Below, piece after piece: positions 19,681 to 31,584 of a stretch of DNA of 64,000 nt. Each line of letters opens with the position of its first letter. The first letter of the stretch is position 1. The notes beneath the pieces were generated by a model. The model saw only the letters and a program-made list of their open reading frames with translations, did no database searches and was not told the origin of the DNA. Source of the stretch: Polytrichum commune (lineage: Eukaryota > Streptophyta > Polytrichopsida > Polytrichales > Polytrichaceae). Location of the stretch: positions 25,422,001 through 25,486,000 of the forward strand of contig OX485806.1 in NCBI GenBank assembly GCA_950295325.1. Reading direction: 5' to 3'. The position numbers and the translations under genes were made by a program.

Positions 19681-22600
19681 NNNNNNNNNNNNNNNNNNNN
19701 NNNNNNNNNNNNNNNNNNNNNNNNNNNNNNNNNNNNNNNNNNNNNNNNNNNNNNNNNNNNNNNNNNNNNNNNNNNNNNNNNNNNNNNNNNNNNNNNNNNN
19801 NNNNNNNNNNNNNNNNNNNNNNNNNNNNNNNNNNNNNNNNNNNNNNNNNNNNNNNNNNNNNNNNNNNNNNNNNNNNNNNNAACCGGGCATTCTTTCTTTC
19901 CGCCCAAGAACCATGCCTTCATTTTGGACCTATCGGTCTTCATCTGCCTCTTTACTGCATTCTTGAATCCCCTCTCGGATAGGTTGTTCCCCAAATATTC
20001 AAACTCATTGTCCAGGGCACTCCTCAGTTTCTCAATGCTTGAGGGGGATTGGTCCTCCCACTTCACACAACTCACGTCCAAAATCCTAGGTACCAGGCTC
20101 CGAAATAATTCGTCAAACTCATTCTTGCCTTCGCAGCCTCCATCGATACCTCCACCTGCCTTGACCCTCACCTTCTGCGGTTTCTGCCCTATAGCTCGCC
20201 GGGCATCGACTGCCTCCTCTATTTCCTTCCTATGCGCTCTCCTTGCTGCCCTCGCCTCGCTCTCTTTCTTCAATGAGGGACCCTCGTTTTGTGGGGCCGC
20301 GGGAGCTTGTTGTGGCTGCATCCATGGACCAGGATATTGTGGAGGCATCATCCATGGGTTGGGCTGCTGACCCATCATCCACGGGTTCTGCTGCCCCATC
20401 ATCCACGGTTGCTGCTGTGTGGATGGCGGCGCCATCCATGGTTGTTGCATCCATGAGGGATTGGATGAAGGGGCAACTTCTGGTTGAGGTGGAGCTGTTG
20501 TAGCTGGTTGGGATAGGTGCGCCTTCGTGCAAAAAACCAATATCACCATGAAATCATAACTCAATTCATTTCGAAGATTGCGGTGATAGCTTTAGGATTG
20601 GGTTTAGACAACTTGCTACACGAGATCCTACACACATGAGAACCGGCTGACCTCGCATTTATTAACATATTCACATCCAGAATCTACCACATCATATATT
20701 CTGAGACAAACCAACATGAAGGCATGAAGATTACCTTTTTGGTTGGGCTCTTGAATATTTCCCGGTTGCGCCTCTTTGTAGCACTTGACCTTGGCAGATC
20801 CTCGGTGCCCCCTCGTAGTGAATGAACATCTTGATCCTCTTCCTCATCTGCAAGTGGCTCACCAAACACATAGTCAGGTACATAGCTTCAGTCTTGGTGG
20901 CAATCAAGATCATGCAACGTGGTGATAAGTCCAACCGTGCAGAAATGTACCGAAATTGGAGCCACAAGAATCCCCCGTGCCTGTTCAGTCAAAAATTGCA
21001 ACGTGGTTTAGGGCGGTCGTTCCAAAGGAATCAGTTCTAGTGCTCAACCAAAGAAAGGATGTTAGTCAAAGGCTACAAACGCTTGTTTATTATATGTTAA
21101 TTGTATATATATGACAGTTGATAGTCTTAGGTTTAGGGAATGTATGGGTTTTGAGTGACTATGAATGACTACTTCATGACTGCTTTGCAACCATGAGTGA
21201 GAGTTGACTGACTAGCGAATGACTGCTGACTGAGTAGTGAATGACTGCTAAACAACTAGTGATGGTCTGCTACATGACTAGTGAATGACTGCTAGTTGAC
21301 TAGTGAATGACGGCATGGAGTGTGCAGGGGATTAGCTATCTACATAGCACAAGTCAATGCATAGTTGCAATCATCTATTACCATCTTCATATGACCAGCG
21401 TACATTTAGGATCAAAAATTGAAACTCATGTCAATGGGGATTCATTTCAATACATACCAAAATCCAATTCAACATATCATATAAGTATTTCTGTGACTGG
21501 CAGTTCACTGCTCAGGCTTCACCTTGCCATTTAGTGTCATGTACTACACCATCATTGGAAATCAGACAAAGACAGACATGGATTTACAAGGCAACCTAAA
21601 CTGCTATAATATGTACCACATGCTATCTCTTGTTCACTATATCACAAGCTCTCATACACATATACAGATATTGTTTGTCCCACTATAGAACACATTGTCA
21701 TTTCAACAGAAGTTGCAGAAAAATTGCCATTTACTTCAACTACTTCTTAAAAGTTGAGTCTATGCACATAAGGTGCATCTAAATCTTCCAAGTTTAGCAA
21801 AGTCAAAATATGCAAATGTTTCTCAATTTCAGTTCACTCAACACCAACAATACTATCAGTCATGAAGGCCTTTGTCTACATATATCATATCATAACTTAG
21901 GATACCAGTTTCTAGTTGTCCACAACTCAAAAATAAAGGAGTTGTGGATGGGTATAACGCCTTATAGAAACCATGGTCATGGTTGACGAGGCTCACCTAG
22001 ACTGAAGTCGTCCTCGGTCTTTGTGTCCGCTGATTCCGAATCCCCAACCATGTCCCGAACATCTTCCCAGGCCTCGCAGGTTCCTGTTTTCCGCATCACT
22101 CTGTGGCTACGGCGCAATCTAGTCCCCGGTACCGCATGCAAACCGATTGAAGATGACCTCGGTGCGCTGAAGCTCTCGCGCCTGCAGTGGACACAGATGG
22201 AGGGCATGCAACAATGACTTGAGTTTTGAACACCGCAAAACCCAGAAGGCCTTGCATCAGATGGCATCCTAATGATTTCATAATCGCACACTAAAGAAGC
22301 CACACAATTTCCTCTCAGATGAGCATATAAGTGGATATGAAATAAGCAAAAATCTTCCAAATCAATCCACTGCAGGCAACTAGCTACTGTATTATGCAAC
22401 GAAAAATTGGCAGACATAAATTGGCACGTTTGAAGATATCAATTCTCGGAAGCTCGCTGTGCTTCACTGCAACTAAGGTAGATGGGTCTTGACTTGTTCT
22501 TTTTCCCTACCAGCCCACTGATAATCCGATATGAAACACGTGATTAGCACAAGATGGAACTCAAATTTAAATTGAGGGTGCAAAAACAAGAAATCATCCA

Positions 22601-25079
22601 ACACTGTCAAAAATTGCATGTTTCACTGAAATTGATGCATGACAATCAATGACACAAGAACAGTCTGCTAAGATCCTCATGTATGATAATACCCGCAAGT
22701 AGGTTGCATCAAGGATACAAAAACAAGATGCTAAAAATATTGACATGAGCACCAATAAGTTACCCCACACTAATATATCAACATTCCACGCTATTTTTAA
22801 TATTAGCTGCAATAATACAGTAGTTAGTTGCATGCAGTGGATTATCACAGGAGAACAATAGGATCTTCATCTTTTAGCCAGTAGCATTTTGGCGTCCCAG
22901 ACTCAAATCAATTTCAATTCATAAGTTGAGACTCGAGTTGTTGGATTTAACAAGAAAATCTTGCAGATATTAAAAGCAAGGTCAAATAAGCTCTCAGAAT
23001 TAACCTAACCAACAATTTAGGTTTCAAGTTGTAATTTAGGAGCACCTTTCATTCTAAGGGTCTACACACTGCACAAGTTTGGAATCTAAAGACCAGTTTC
23101 AACCAAAAATTATAGCATTACAACTGAGACTCCCAGTAACTACATTTTCAGACTCCCTAAAAACCACACTTCCATTACTGAACAAGGTTTGAGAATTATA
23201 AACATGATCCACATATCAAGGATCCATTTTAAAATGAACAAACATGACTATAGGCAATTGACAAAGATGCAGTCATGTCTACAACAAGTGGGTTCTCAGC
23301 ATTCTTAAGCATGTGCAAGGACTTACTCTTTCTATTCTAGCTTCAGAATAAAATCCAAGCATCAAGGTACTTGATTACATGAATGCCAAACATTGGCAAG
23401 TAACAAAAACTCTCATTAGTCGAGACCCATGATGCTACCTTTCTTCGGACAAAGCCTTCAAGTTCTCCCATCTATCAATATTCAACTCAATTAACTTGAC
23501 AAGAGGAATCTCACAAAGTGTGAACTTTGCAAGATGCTTATCTAGGGTCACCACCCACTACACCACTTAAGAATGCCATGTTGTTAAATGACACTCAAAA
23601 AACCACCACACACCAAGTACTCACCCGAAATATGTAAACCAAGTCATGCCTTTTCTAACTGCTTCTTGAACCCAATGATTGTGAAGGTAAAGACATCATA
23701 GCCCATTCTCCAAAATGGAAAAACACAATAGTCGTTCAGCCGTGTTTCTTCAAACAGATATGATGTGCAATGGTTATTAAAGAAAATACTCTTCACAAAT
23801 CTGTAATGTGAGCCATGCCTTTATCTAACTGATTCAGAGTTCACAAACTCACATCCATTATTAATGAATGAGATTAGTGAGGACTTAGGGTTTAGGCAAC
23901 ACTGAGGACTTAGTGGTTGGGCATTAGTTATCTCCGCATTAGGGTTTAGGATGAGGTTGTTCCTTCAACAACAGTAGAAAGTGTAGACACCTTCTTGAGT
24001 CCCTCAGGATCATTACTACTAACCTGATATCATATGCTCATTCTTTGTGTATACAGATTGAGAGTGCCTAGATCCATGTTCGAAACACCTACTTGGACAT
24101 ACTCAAGTGCTGGCGATCTTTATGAAACCCTCACCACACACATTAGTTGACTTACATAACATTTGTTGACCCTCCACCCCAAACACACACTTATTGACCT
24201 ACTAACCAAGCAGATCCTTTGTCAATATGAAAATCCATATCAGAGCCATAAGATTCACTTCTGACTAGCAACACAAACTCACTTCCTAGAGCAACTTAGC
24301 ATCACTCACAAAATCATTGACTCTCAGCATTGGTCACATAATTTTACATGGCATCACACCCTAAATCAGATAAATAACTAACCCTAACTCACAACAACAC
24401 ATAGCATCAAGCTTAAGGGGTGTAAGATGCACAACTTGAACCCTAAACCCCATATTCATTCACAATACCGCACACATTCAAAGTGCAAACAAGAATAACA
24501 CAGAAAGGGAGATGGGTAGTAGGGGCGAAGTGTACTAGAACCGACGACCGCAGGGATAGACAAAGACCACGTGATGTGCGCTCCCGACTAGTGTTGAGAC
24601 CCACAGAGCGTTTTCAAAACCCCAACCGGAAGAATGAGGGGCCAAAATCGACTACACACTGGGACCCCTAGGGAGCGACTAAGTAGTGGACTCCATCTGA
24701 ACCGTCCAGATGCATGGCTGCGATCTCGCCACGTGCCCCATGCCCCATGTGACTTAGTCTACATCCTCCACAAAGCTCCAAAAACCCCAGAATATACCTA
24801 ACCCCGTCTTTGCGGAATCGGCCGGCCGCGGAGCATCTGCTGACCCTGTGGATGGAGCATCGCCGGCTGTGGTGGCGCCCACAGGTGGCAGACAATTTCG
24901 ACCCCCATTTCGGCACAATCGGCTCCTAACTATCAACAAATTACTGTGGTAAGAAACACTTACAAACTCGCTGCCGCTTCTTCCATGGGCTTCATTAGCT
25001 CCTTGATTTTCGCAACTCGCTTGTCGCGTTCCTGCTCGTAGGGGCACCTGCAATCCGGTTCCCCATTGTCCTCTTCCAT
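17222..25079 (-). CDS. Gene B: spliced transposase-like gene, En/Spm-associated N-terminus plus MULE/SWIM C-terminus (gap inside)
   Basis: Proposed minus-strand exons: 25079-24964 (ATG, CPYEQERDKRVAKIKELM; donor GTAAGTG), possibly 24904-24795, 22181-21997 (acceptor CTGCAG, donor GTGAGC), about 20880-20735 (acidic then basic, donor GTAATC), 20522 to the 200-N gap and on to 18770, and 18679-17222. The early exons look like proteins that accompany Tnp2 in plant CACTA elements: a PWMMGQQ repeat-rich, P/Q/W/M segment, then a domain like the Ptta/En/Spm plant transposase family (RSALDNEFEYLGNNLSERGF, AVKRQMKTDRSK). After the gap comes MULE/SWIM sequence, described in the next entry. The gap leaves open whether this is one fused gene or two. 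It diverges from gene C over a shared 1.4-kb promoter region. Confidence 0.6.
19681..19880. other. Assembly gap (200 N)
   Basis: Exactly 200 undetermined bases, so the true length is unknown. Coding sequence of gene B runs into both edges: GGKKECPV on the 5' side and EASKELVGEFLLRNDTD on the 3' side. The gap hides the junction between the En/Spm-like and MULE-like parts. Confidence 0.99.
21121..21315. repeat. GACTAGTGAATGACT motif cluster 1 (intron of gene B)
   Basis: About ten variants of GACTAGTGAATGACT occur in 190 bp, for example GACTAGCGAATGACTGCTGA and GACTAGTGAATGACTGCTAG. The core ACTAGT is palindromic. The same motif clusters at 25345-25470, 26310-26455 and 29775-29940, all near or inside genes B and C. 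Confidence 0.8.
21316..24963. other. Long introns of gene B, mostly featureless
   Basis: Apart from the exon-like blocks at 22181-21997 and about 24904-24795 (minus strand), no gene or repeat was recognised. The DNA is AT-rich with scattered CACA and CCCTAAA-like words around 23.9-24.5 kb. Exon calls here rest on splice signals and codon character only. Confidence 0.45.
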
Positions 25080-25344
25080 ACCTTTTGCGCTTAAGTGGAC
25101 AGATTCACACTCACTACCTCTATACTTTGTACACATACGTCAAAAATGTTAGTCACCCATTCTACCTCCCAGGCGATACTACACAATGTGCTCTCGATTG
25201 CACTTGAGTCTTGGAGCCCTTGCCCTTCAGCCCATACGTGTAATACGCCATGGCCATGGTCGGCAAGGTATTTAGGGACGGGGACCTAACGGATACAATT
25301 CCAGGCGCTAGGGTTTGAATACGTAGATTGTTCAAATTTGAAGA

Positions 25345-25470
25345 ACGACTAATTAATGACTAGATAGCGACTTTCGTCCGACTGGCGAGTAAATGTTTTT
25401 TGACTAGTGAATGACTACTAAATTACTTAACACTGACTAGTTTATGATTAGCGAATGACTAGTGACATTC
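25345..25470. repeat. GACTAGTGAATGACT motif cluster 2 (between divergent genes B and C)
   Basis: Contains CGACTAATTAATGACTAG, GACTAGTGAATGACTACT, GACTAGTTTATGATTAGCG and AATGACTAGTGAC. It lies 270 bp upstream of the gene B start codon, in the shared divergent promoter region. Confidence 0.75.
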
Positions 25471-26309
25471 GAACCCTTGATCACAGTAGCATTTACGACC
25501 TCATGAAATATGTAGGTACCCATGACTTACATCTATGGCCTAAGACATGTGCATAGCCATCTTTAGTCTTTGGAGGATCATTTGGCTCTATTATGAGGGT
25601 AGTCTAACATGGTCTTGGCTTCCCACAGTGTATAAAGTAGGCTTCATTTCTGTGATTTGGAATTGCAACCTTTTCAGGTCTCTTTGGTAATTGTGGACAA
25701 TACTATCTGCTGCTTTAGAGCAATAAAATTGTGTCTTGTTTTATTTAACATCTTGGGACCTTCAAGTGAAAATAAGCTTGCATTCTGGATGAGGACTCCG
25801 ATAATTTTGACAAGCTCTGTCTCTGGTCTGATTGGTTTGGTTCAACTAATGGTAAAAGACACTTAAAGTATGTTTATCTAACTGAACCACATAACACCCA
25901 CTATACCTTAGGTAGCTAGTCAGTCATTCTATGTCATGTTCCTAATTGTAGCCTTTGTCCTAGGTAGGCTAAAATAAATAAACACTCAGCTCTTGCTCAC
26001 TCTTGAGTAGTGTGGACTCACGTAATGCAATTTTTGAGCAAAACCACTTGAGATCCTAGTGTTTTCAAATCTGCATGGTTACGTGTTGATGTCGATCAGG
26101 TTTTCATCGCTGATTTGAGATATATTTCATGAGCTTCCTGTAGTATGACCACTCATCTTCCTGAAGTTGTGAATGTGAACTATTTATTCCCCAAACTCCT
26201 GCTTATTTGAAATTCACACTCATTTAACCCAAATTTGTGTTTGGCAAACCACAAGAAGTGGGTACAACACTAAAAATGTATATTGAAGACACTCTTACTT
26301 TAAATTCAA

Positions 26310-26455
26310 GGTTAGTGACTAGTGAACGACTAGCTAGTGAATGGCACCTGAATGACTTCTGAATGACTAGTGAATGATCAGTTCATGTTGAGTGTTGTCT
26401 GCGTACACGTGAGCGACTAGTATGTGACTAGTGAACGACCAATTAATGACAGATG
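26310..26455. repeat. GACTAGTGAATGACT motif cluster 3 (upstream of gene C)
   Basis: Eight or so variants, including GTGACTAGTGAACGACTAG, TGAATGACTAGTGAATGAT and GACTAGTATGTGACTAGTG. It ends about 90 bp before the gene C start codon, a likely 5'-UTR or promoter position. Binding by an element-encoded protein is an inference. Confidence 0.75.
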
Positions 26456-26544
26456 AAACACCATTGAATGAGTGCAAGGAACACTGTTTAGAGACCACAC
26501 ATTAAAGTCATTAACTTGTACAGAGTGGCAAGCTTGCAGGGCAC

Positions 26545-29500
26545 ATGGACGGAGGAAGGCTCCCTCTGAATGATAGGAGACGGCAACAACATCGCGACGA
26601 CCGTCTGTGGAGGAGGGAGCGAGAGAGGGCCTCATTGTATAACCTGAAACGAATTCACTGCCCATGCTGCAAATGTAAAGGACGATGTCAACTTTAAATT
26701 GCAAAAGTAAAGGACCATCTAATCAGAAATGGGAGGGAACCCAGCTTCAGAGTGTGGAGGGGGCCTGGAGAGAGGGACGGCTCCGATGAGGAGTGGGAAG
26801 AGGAGTTTAGGAGACCCCCAAGACCACATGACGGACACATTGACGAAGGGTTGGATATGCACGCGATGGTAGAGGAAGCATTCCAAGAGAATGATGAGGC
26901 ACCAGCCCCCCCCCCCCTCTGCAGTGGAAGAAAAATTTGAGGACATAGTAATGGGTGCCTTCACAGTTATCGATGAGCTGGCCAATGATGAAGAGACGTT
27001 TTCTGAAGATGAGTCAGAGGACGAGCCTTTGGGGGAAAATGGAGGTGGCATTGCAGAGGAAGACAATTATGGTGATCCACACGAGTTGGAAGAAGCAATT
27101 GGGGAGTTGTACCATGGAGCCAAATCTTCGGTGTTGGCCGCCACGATATTGATAATGACTTTGTGTACGATCCATAGTGTAAGCAACAAGTTTGCGGACC
27201 AGCTATTCACCCTCTTCCGAGAACACCTACTACCCAGTGAGAATATGCTACCCAAAAACCTTCATGCTGCAAAAGGCTTGATTCGCAAATTAGGATTGAA
27301 TTACAATACAATTCATGCATGCCAAGCAGGTTGTGTATTATTTAGAGGGCAATATGAAGGTGCAACTCATTGTCCAAAGTGTAAGAAACCACGTTACAAA
27401 GACGAGGCCAAAAAACAGAGGCCTTGGAAAGTACTTAGACAGTTTCCCATTATTCCAAGACTAAGACGTATGTTCCGTACACCCACAATATCTGAACTCA
27501 TGGTGTGGCATGCAAAGAACACAAGCACAGATGGATTGGTAAGACATCCTTGTGATTCAAAGGCATGGAAACATGTACATGAAAATGTAGATTCCAGTTT
27601 TGGCCAAGAAAACCGTAACACTCACTTAGGAATGGCAGCCGATGGAGTCAACCCTTTCAAGTTGCAACGTACAAGTTGGAGTACATGGCCGGTAATGTTA
27701 TTGAATTACAACATACCCCCATGGTTGACTACGAAGAAATTTTTCATAATGTTGGCATTGCTAATCCCAGGAAAATAATCTGTGACATCTCAATTCTTCG
27801 ATGTGTATTTGGAACCATTGGTAGAGGAGTTGATCCAACTATGGAAGGGTGTGGATGCTTATGATGTGCTCAAAGAGGTGGGGTCAAGGGCCTTCAAACT
27901 TAAAGCAATTTTGTTGTGGATCATACACGATTTTCCCGGTTATGGGACAGTTGCAGGAGTTGCACATCAGGGCTATGCGGCATGTCCTGTGTGTGGGCCT
28001 CATTTTAAAGGTGAACATTCTATCGAACTTGGAAAGCAAACCTATACAGACACAAGGAGGTGGCTTGCCCATGACGATCCGTGGAGAACACCGGAAATGA
28101 AAGACCACTTCAATGGACGTATAGAAGTTCGCGGTAAGCCCAATGTGGTTAATGCAAATGAGCAAGTGCAGCGAGCCACCGAGTATCAAACCTGGTTGGA
28201 TGCAGGCAACAAAGAGGGCGCCGCTGGAGACCCCTCCAAAACACACGGTGTGAAAAGGAGGAGCATCTTACACAACTTGCCTTATTGGAAGGTATATGTT
28301 CCAGCTGCTTTGACTCAATTGTTGTATGCATCATCACAGGGAACGACATGTCCAACTTTAAAAAAACTAAAAAACGACTGAATGTGCTCATAGATGGCAT
28401 AGACAAGTGCACGTGTCAGAAGCATTTAGTTGTTGAGTAGTAGCAGAATAGTCGTTTACCATACACATGGACACATGTCCATTAACATAGTCGTTTGAAA
28501 GTCGTTTACAATACATATGTTCAACCAATGGAAATGACTACGAGAAACTACAGGTCTGGAAACGTGGCAACACAGACGAGAGTATATGCTCCCACGACCC
28601 ATCCATTAGTACAGTCGGTGCGTTACAATACGTCCACAATGACACAAAATTAGTAGTCGGTGTAGACATCAACGACGTAAACGCCAGTCGTAATCGTAGT
28701 CGTTATCGGACAAGTTTCTGCAGGGTCCTTTCACTAACTAGTATATGACTATATTGCCAGGATCTGCTCATCCGATACACTCTGGATGTTATGCATTGTG
28801 AGGCAAACTTTTCGAAGAACATATTGAAGACCGTCACAGGACACAAGGACACAGTAAAGGTCCGCCGGGACCTGCAACGCAGAGGCATCAGGCCGCATTT
28901 GTGGCTCATTCCCCACCCAAGGAAAAATGAGAAAATGTTGAAACCGGCGGCCCCGTATGTGTTGACAAGCGAAGAGTTCGAAGTATTTGCCAGTGTTATC
29001 GAGAACCTGAAGACACCATCAGGACATGTTTCCAACATGGCTCAATACGTACGGAAGAGGACGTTCGGGGGTTTAAAGTCGCATGACTACCATGTGCTTA
29101 TGCAGCAAATCATGCCGCTAGCACTACGAGGTCTTTTACAACCTGGTCCACGAATGGCGGTGATGAGGATTTCGAAAGTGTTCCGAAGGATATGTGGGAG
29201 TGTTTGGAATCCATTGGAGTTTGAAGCTCTTCAGGCGGACGTCGCACGGAGCATGGCACTTCTAGAGATTCATTTCCCTCCCTCATTTTTTGACATTATG
29301 ACGCATTTATTATATCACCTTGTCGATGAATTGGACATGTGTGGTCCCGTCTCCACAAGGTGGATGTATCCTATTGAAAGATACATGAAAACCCTAAAGC
29401 ATTATGTTTGGAACATGGCAACACCGGAGGCATGCATGGCGGAGGGTTACGCGAGGGATGAATGCCTAGGTTTCATCACGGAATATCTACACAAGTTTGA

Positions 29501-30680
29501 AGTGGTTGACCGTCGAGTATGGGATGCAGATGAGGAGTACGGAGATGCAGAGGAGGTGCTAGAAGGGGCAGGAACAAAGTACTTGATGACACCAGCATTG
29601 AGAGATGTAGCCCACCAATATGCTTTGACGAATTTATCCCTCATGGCACCTTTGCATAGGTGAGTGTGACCGTGTTTTTTCTTATTGCACATTCTTGTGT
29701 CAATGTGCCCTGTTATTTTGCAAAACATGAACGCCTCTGTAAACTCCTACTGCCCGAGCGGGCGGATGAGTCCGTCATGAATAATGAATGACTAGTGAAT
29801 GACTAGTGAGCGACTAGTGAGCGACTCTTGAATGTCTATTGAATGACTTATGAGCGACTAGTTAGCGACTGGTGAAGGACTAGTGAATGACTTATGAGGG
29901 ACTATTGAGGGACTGGTGTATGACTATTGAATGACTGGTTGGATGTACAGGCAATGGAAAGTGGAACAGGAGGCGAATCCCAACATTTCGGCTTTTGAAA
30001 AGTGGATTAAAGACGTAGTACGCAATCACCCTGTTGACCCGAACGATGAGGATGACATGGATAGGGTTCTGATGTGCAGCAGACCGTCACAGTTAGCCAC
30101 ACAATATACGAGGATGAAGGCATATGGAAACCACTTTCGGGTGGAGGACCAACAGTCCAGGACGTTAAAAACTTACGATAGCGGTGTTGCCTCTGTGTTT
30201 CACATGCCCTCCGTGGGTTCGGAGGAGGTGACATTGAATTATGTGGGAGTACTAAAGGATATACTAAAATTGAACTATGGGCCAATTCGTACACCTGTCA
30301 TACTTCTTAGGTGCGAGTGGATGAAGCAATTTGACAATCGGGGCAACCCAACGTATGTAAGAGATGAGGCTGGATTCATGGTCGTGAATTTCCGCCACAA
30401 GGTTCCTCAGATGTTGGATCCGTTCATATTTCCCAGCCAAGCGACTCAAGTATTTTGGTCAGACGAAGTGCGGAAACCGGGGTGGAAAGTAGTTTTGGCA
30501 AAGGAGGCACGCTCCCAAAGACATGAACAGAGCACACAAGATGTCTTCATGACCACCACCGAAGAAACGGATGGCATGCAATTGGCAAACCATGTGCCTC
30601 CCCCGCCCACCACAGCGTCATTGGTGGGAGCCATAGAACTATCAGATTCCGATAACTCATTAGCACTAGCTAAATTTTAG
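26545..30680 (+). CDS. Gene C: CACTA (En/Spm) Tnp2-type transposase, three exons, with small lesions
   Basis: Exons 26545-28291, 28761-29660 and 29951-30680. Both introns are GT-AG and join in frame. An ATG follows a TTGCAG acceptor-like site. The N-terminus has a CPCCKCKGRC zinc-ribbon-like motif, then an acidic stretch. The Tnp2 core follows: HACQAGCVLF, THCPKCKKPRY, LGMAADGVNPF, LLNYNIPPWLTTKKFFIML, DFPGYGTVAGVAHQGYAACP. Exon 2 gives LDVMHCEANFSKNILKTV, then DUF4218 (LKSHDYHVLMQQIMPLALRG, FPPSFFDIMTHLLYHL, RWMYPIERYMKTLKHYVWN). Exon 3 gives DUF4216 (RHKVPQMLDPFIFPSQATQV). Lesions: TAA at 26695, a frame change at a C12 run (26906-26917) and TAA at 27776. The rest is open, so the gene is nearly intact. 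It cuts and pastes CACTA elements. Confidence 0.9.
29775..29940. repeat. GACTAGTGAATGACT motif cluster 4 (intron 2 of gene C)
   Basis: A dense run of about a dozen copies, such as GAATGACTAGTGAATGACTA, GTGAGCGACTAGTGAGCGAC and GGTGAAGGACTAGTGAATGA, fills most of the 290-bp intron between the DUF4218 and DUF4216 exons. Confidence 0.85.
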
Positions 30681-30780
30681 GTATTTGTTTTTACAAAAGC
30701 CTAGCTGGGGTCACAAATGTCCTTAGTGGTTGAATTTAACAATATTGTGACTGAACTACAACTCCACTATGACTCCTACG

Positions 30781-31572
30781 TCCACGTCATCGAGTACGTG
30801 GCATGATAAATGAAAATGATTGTTCTTGCCCAGTGCCCTCCATTGAACACATGATTTCAGACCTGCATCATATGTGCACATTGGCAATGTATATCTTCCA
30901 TATATGTACTTGCAATCTGTTGGAGAGTCATAGTCAAGTATGGGTTGGTGAAGGGCAACACAGAAATGACTGCACAATTGCTATGTGAGAGTTGTCTTGG
31001 CACGTCACACCGGCATGGATGAGTTGGACGATGAATAACTAACCGTAAACCAAAAGTTGCACATGTCATCCACGAGTCATTTCAGTAACTGAACAATGAC
31101 TAAACGCTTGTACACGTCATCCCAATCTTGGCGGGCGTGTGAGTCAGTCATTTGTCTCGAAATTCGTAGTCATTCTTTTGACAGGTCACTATTATCGAGA
31201 ATAATTTTCACTCAATTAATCTCTAATTTCCACGTCATTAGAGGGATGTAAGTGCCACATCACATATTTGTGTTATTTTTAAATAATAGTAACACGTAGT
31301 CGTTAAATCACGACCAGATAATGACTAACAGTCAGCCACGTCAAGATATTCTATCCACGTCATACACGAATGGATGTAGTAGATGAAATTTGTTAGACAT
31401 AAAATGAGTATGTTGTGCGGTCGTCAACAGAGTTCATCTTAGTCATTTAAATGACTAAACCATGACTCACATGTTAGCCACGTCACACAAGGTGACTTCA
31501 TCAGGCATCACAGTCGTTTAATGAGTTGTTTAGGACACTGAGTCATTGATACCCTGATTGGAATGGACAAGG
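30781..31572. repeat. Subterminal region with repeated (C)ACGTCA and GACTAA/AGTCATT words
   Basis: The 3' flank of gene C has at least six CACGTCA-like words (30783, 31110, 31230, 31341, 31355, 31482) mixed with AGTCATT, AGTCGTT and GACTAA words. It runs up to the CACTA-type end at 31573-31584. Short repeated words just inside the terminus are typical of CACTA subterminal regions that bind the TnpA-type protein. Confidence 0.6.
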
Positions 31573-31584
31573 TTTGTTGTAGTG
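31573..31584 (+). mobile_element. Right terminus of a CACTA element (TTTGTTGTAGTG)
   Basis: TTTGTTGTAGTG is the reverse complement of CACTACAACAAA, the classic plant CACTA end. It lies 0.9 kb after the stop of the Tnp2 gene in the expected orientation. I searched upstream by eye for a matching CACTACAACAAA left end and did not find one, so the left boundary is lost, diverged or outside the region checked. The next three bases are TTG, a possible target duplication. Confidence 0.7.

Noticed and set aside
24900-25300. Additional small genes around 24.5-25.3 kb on the plus strand
   Set aside because: They overlap the proposed first exons of gene B on the other strand and show no motifs.
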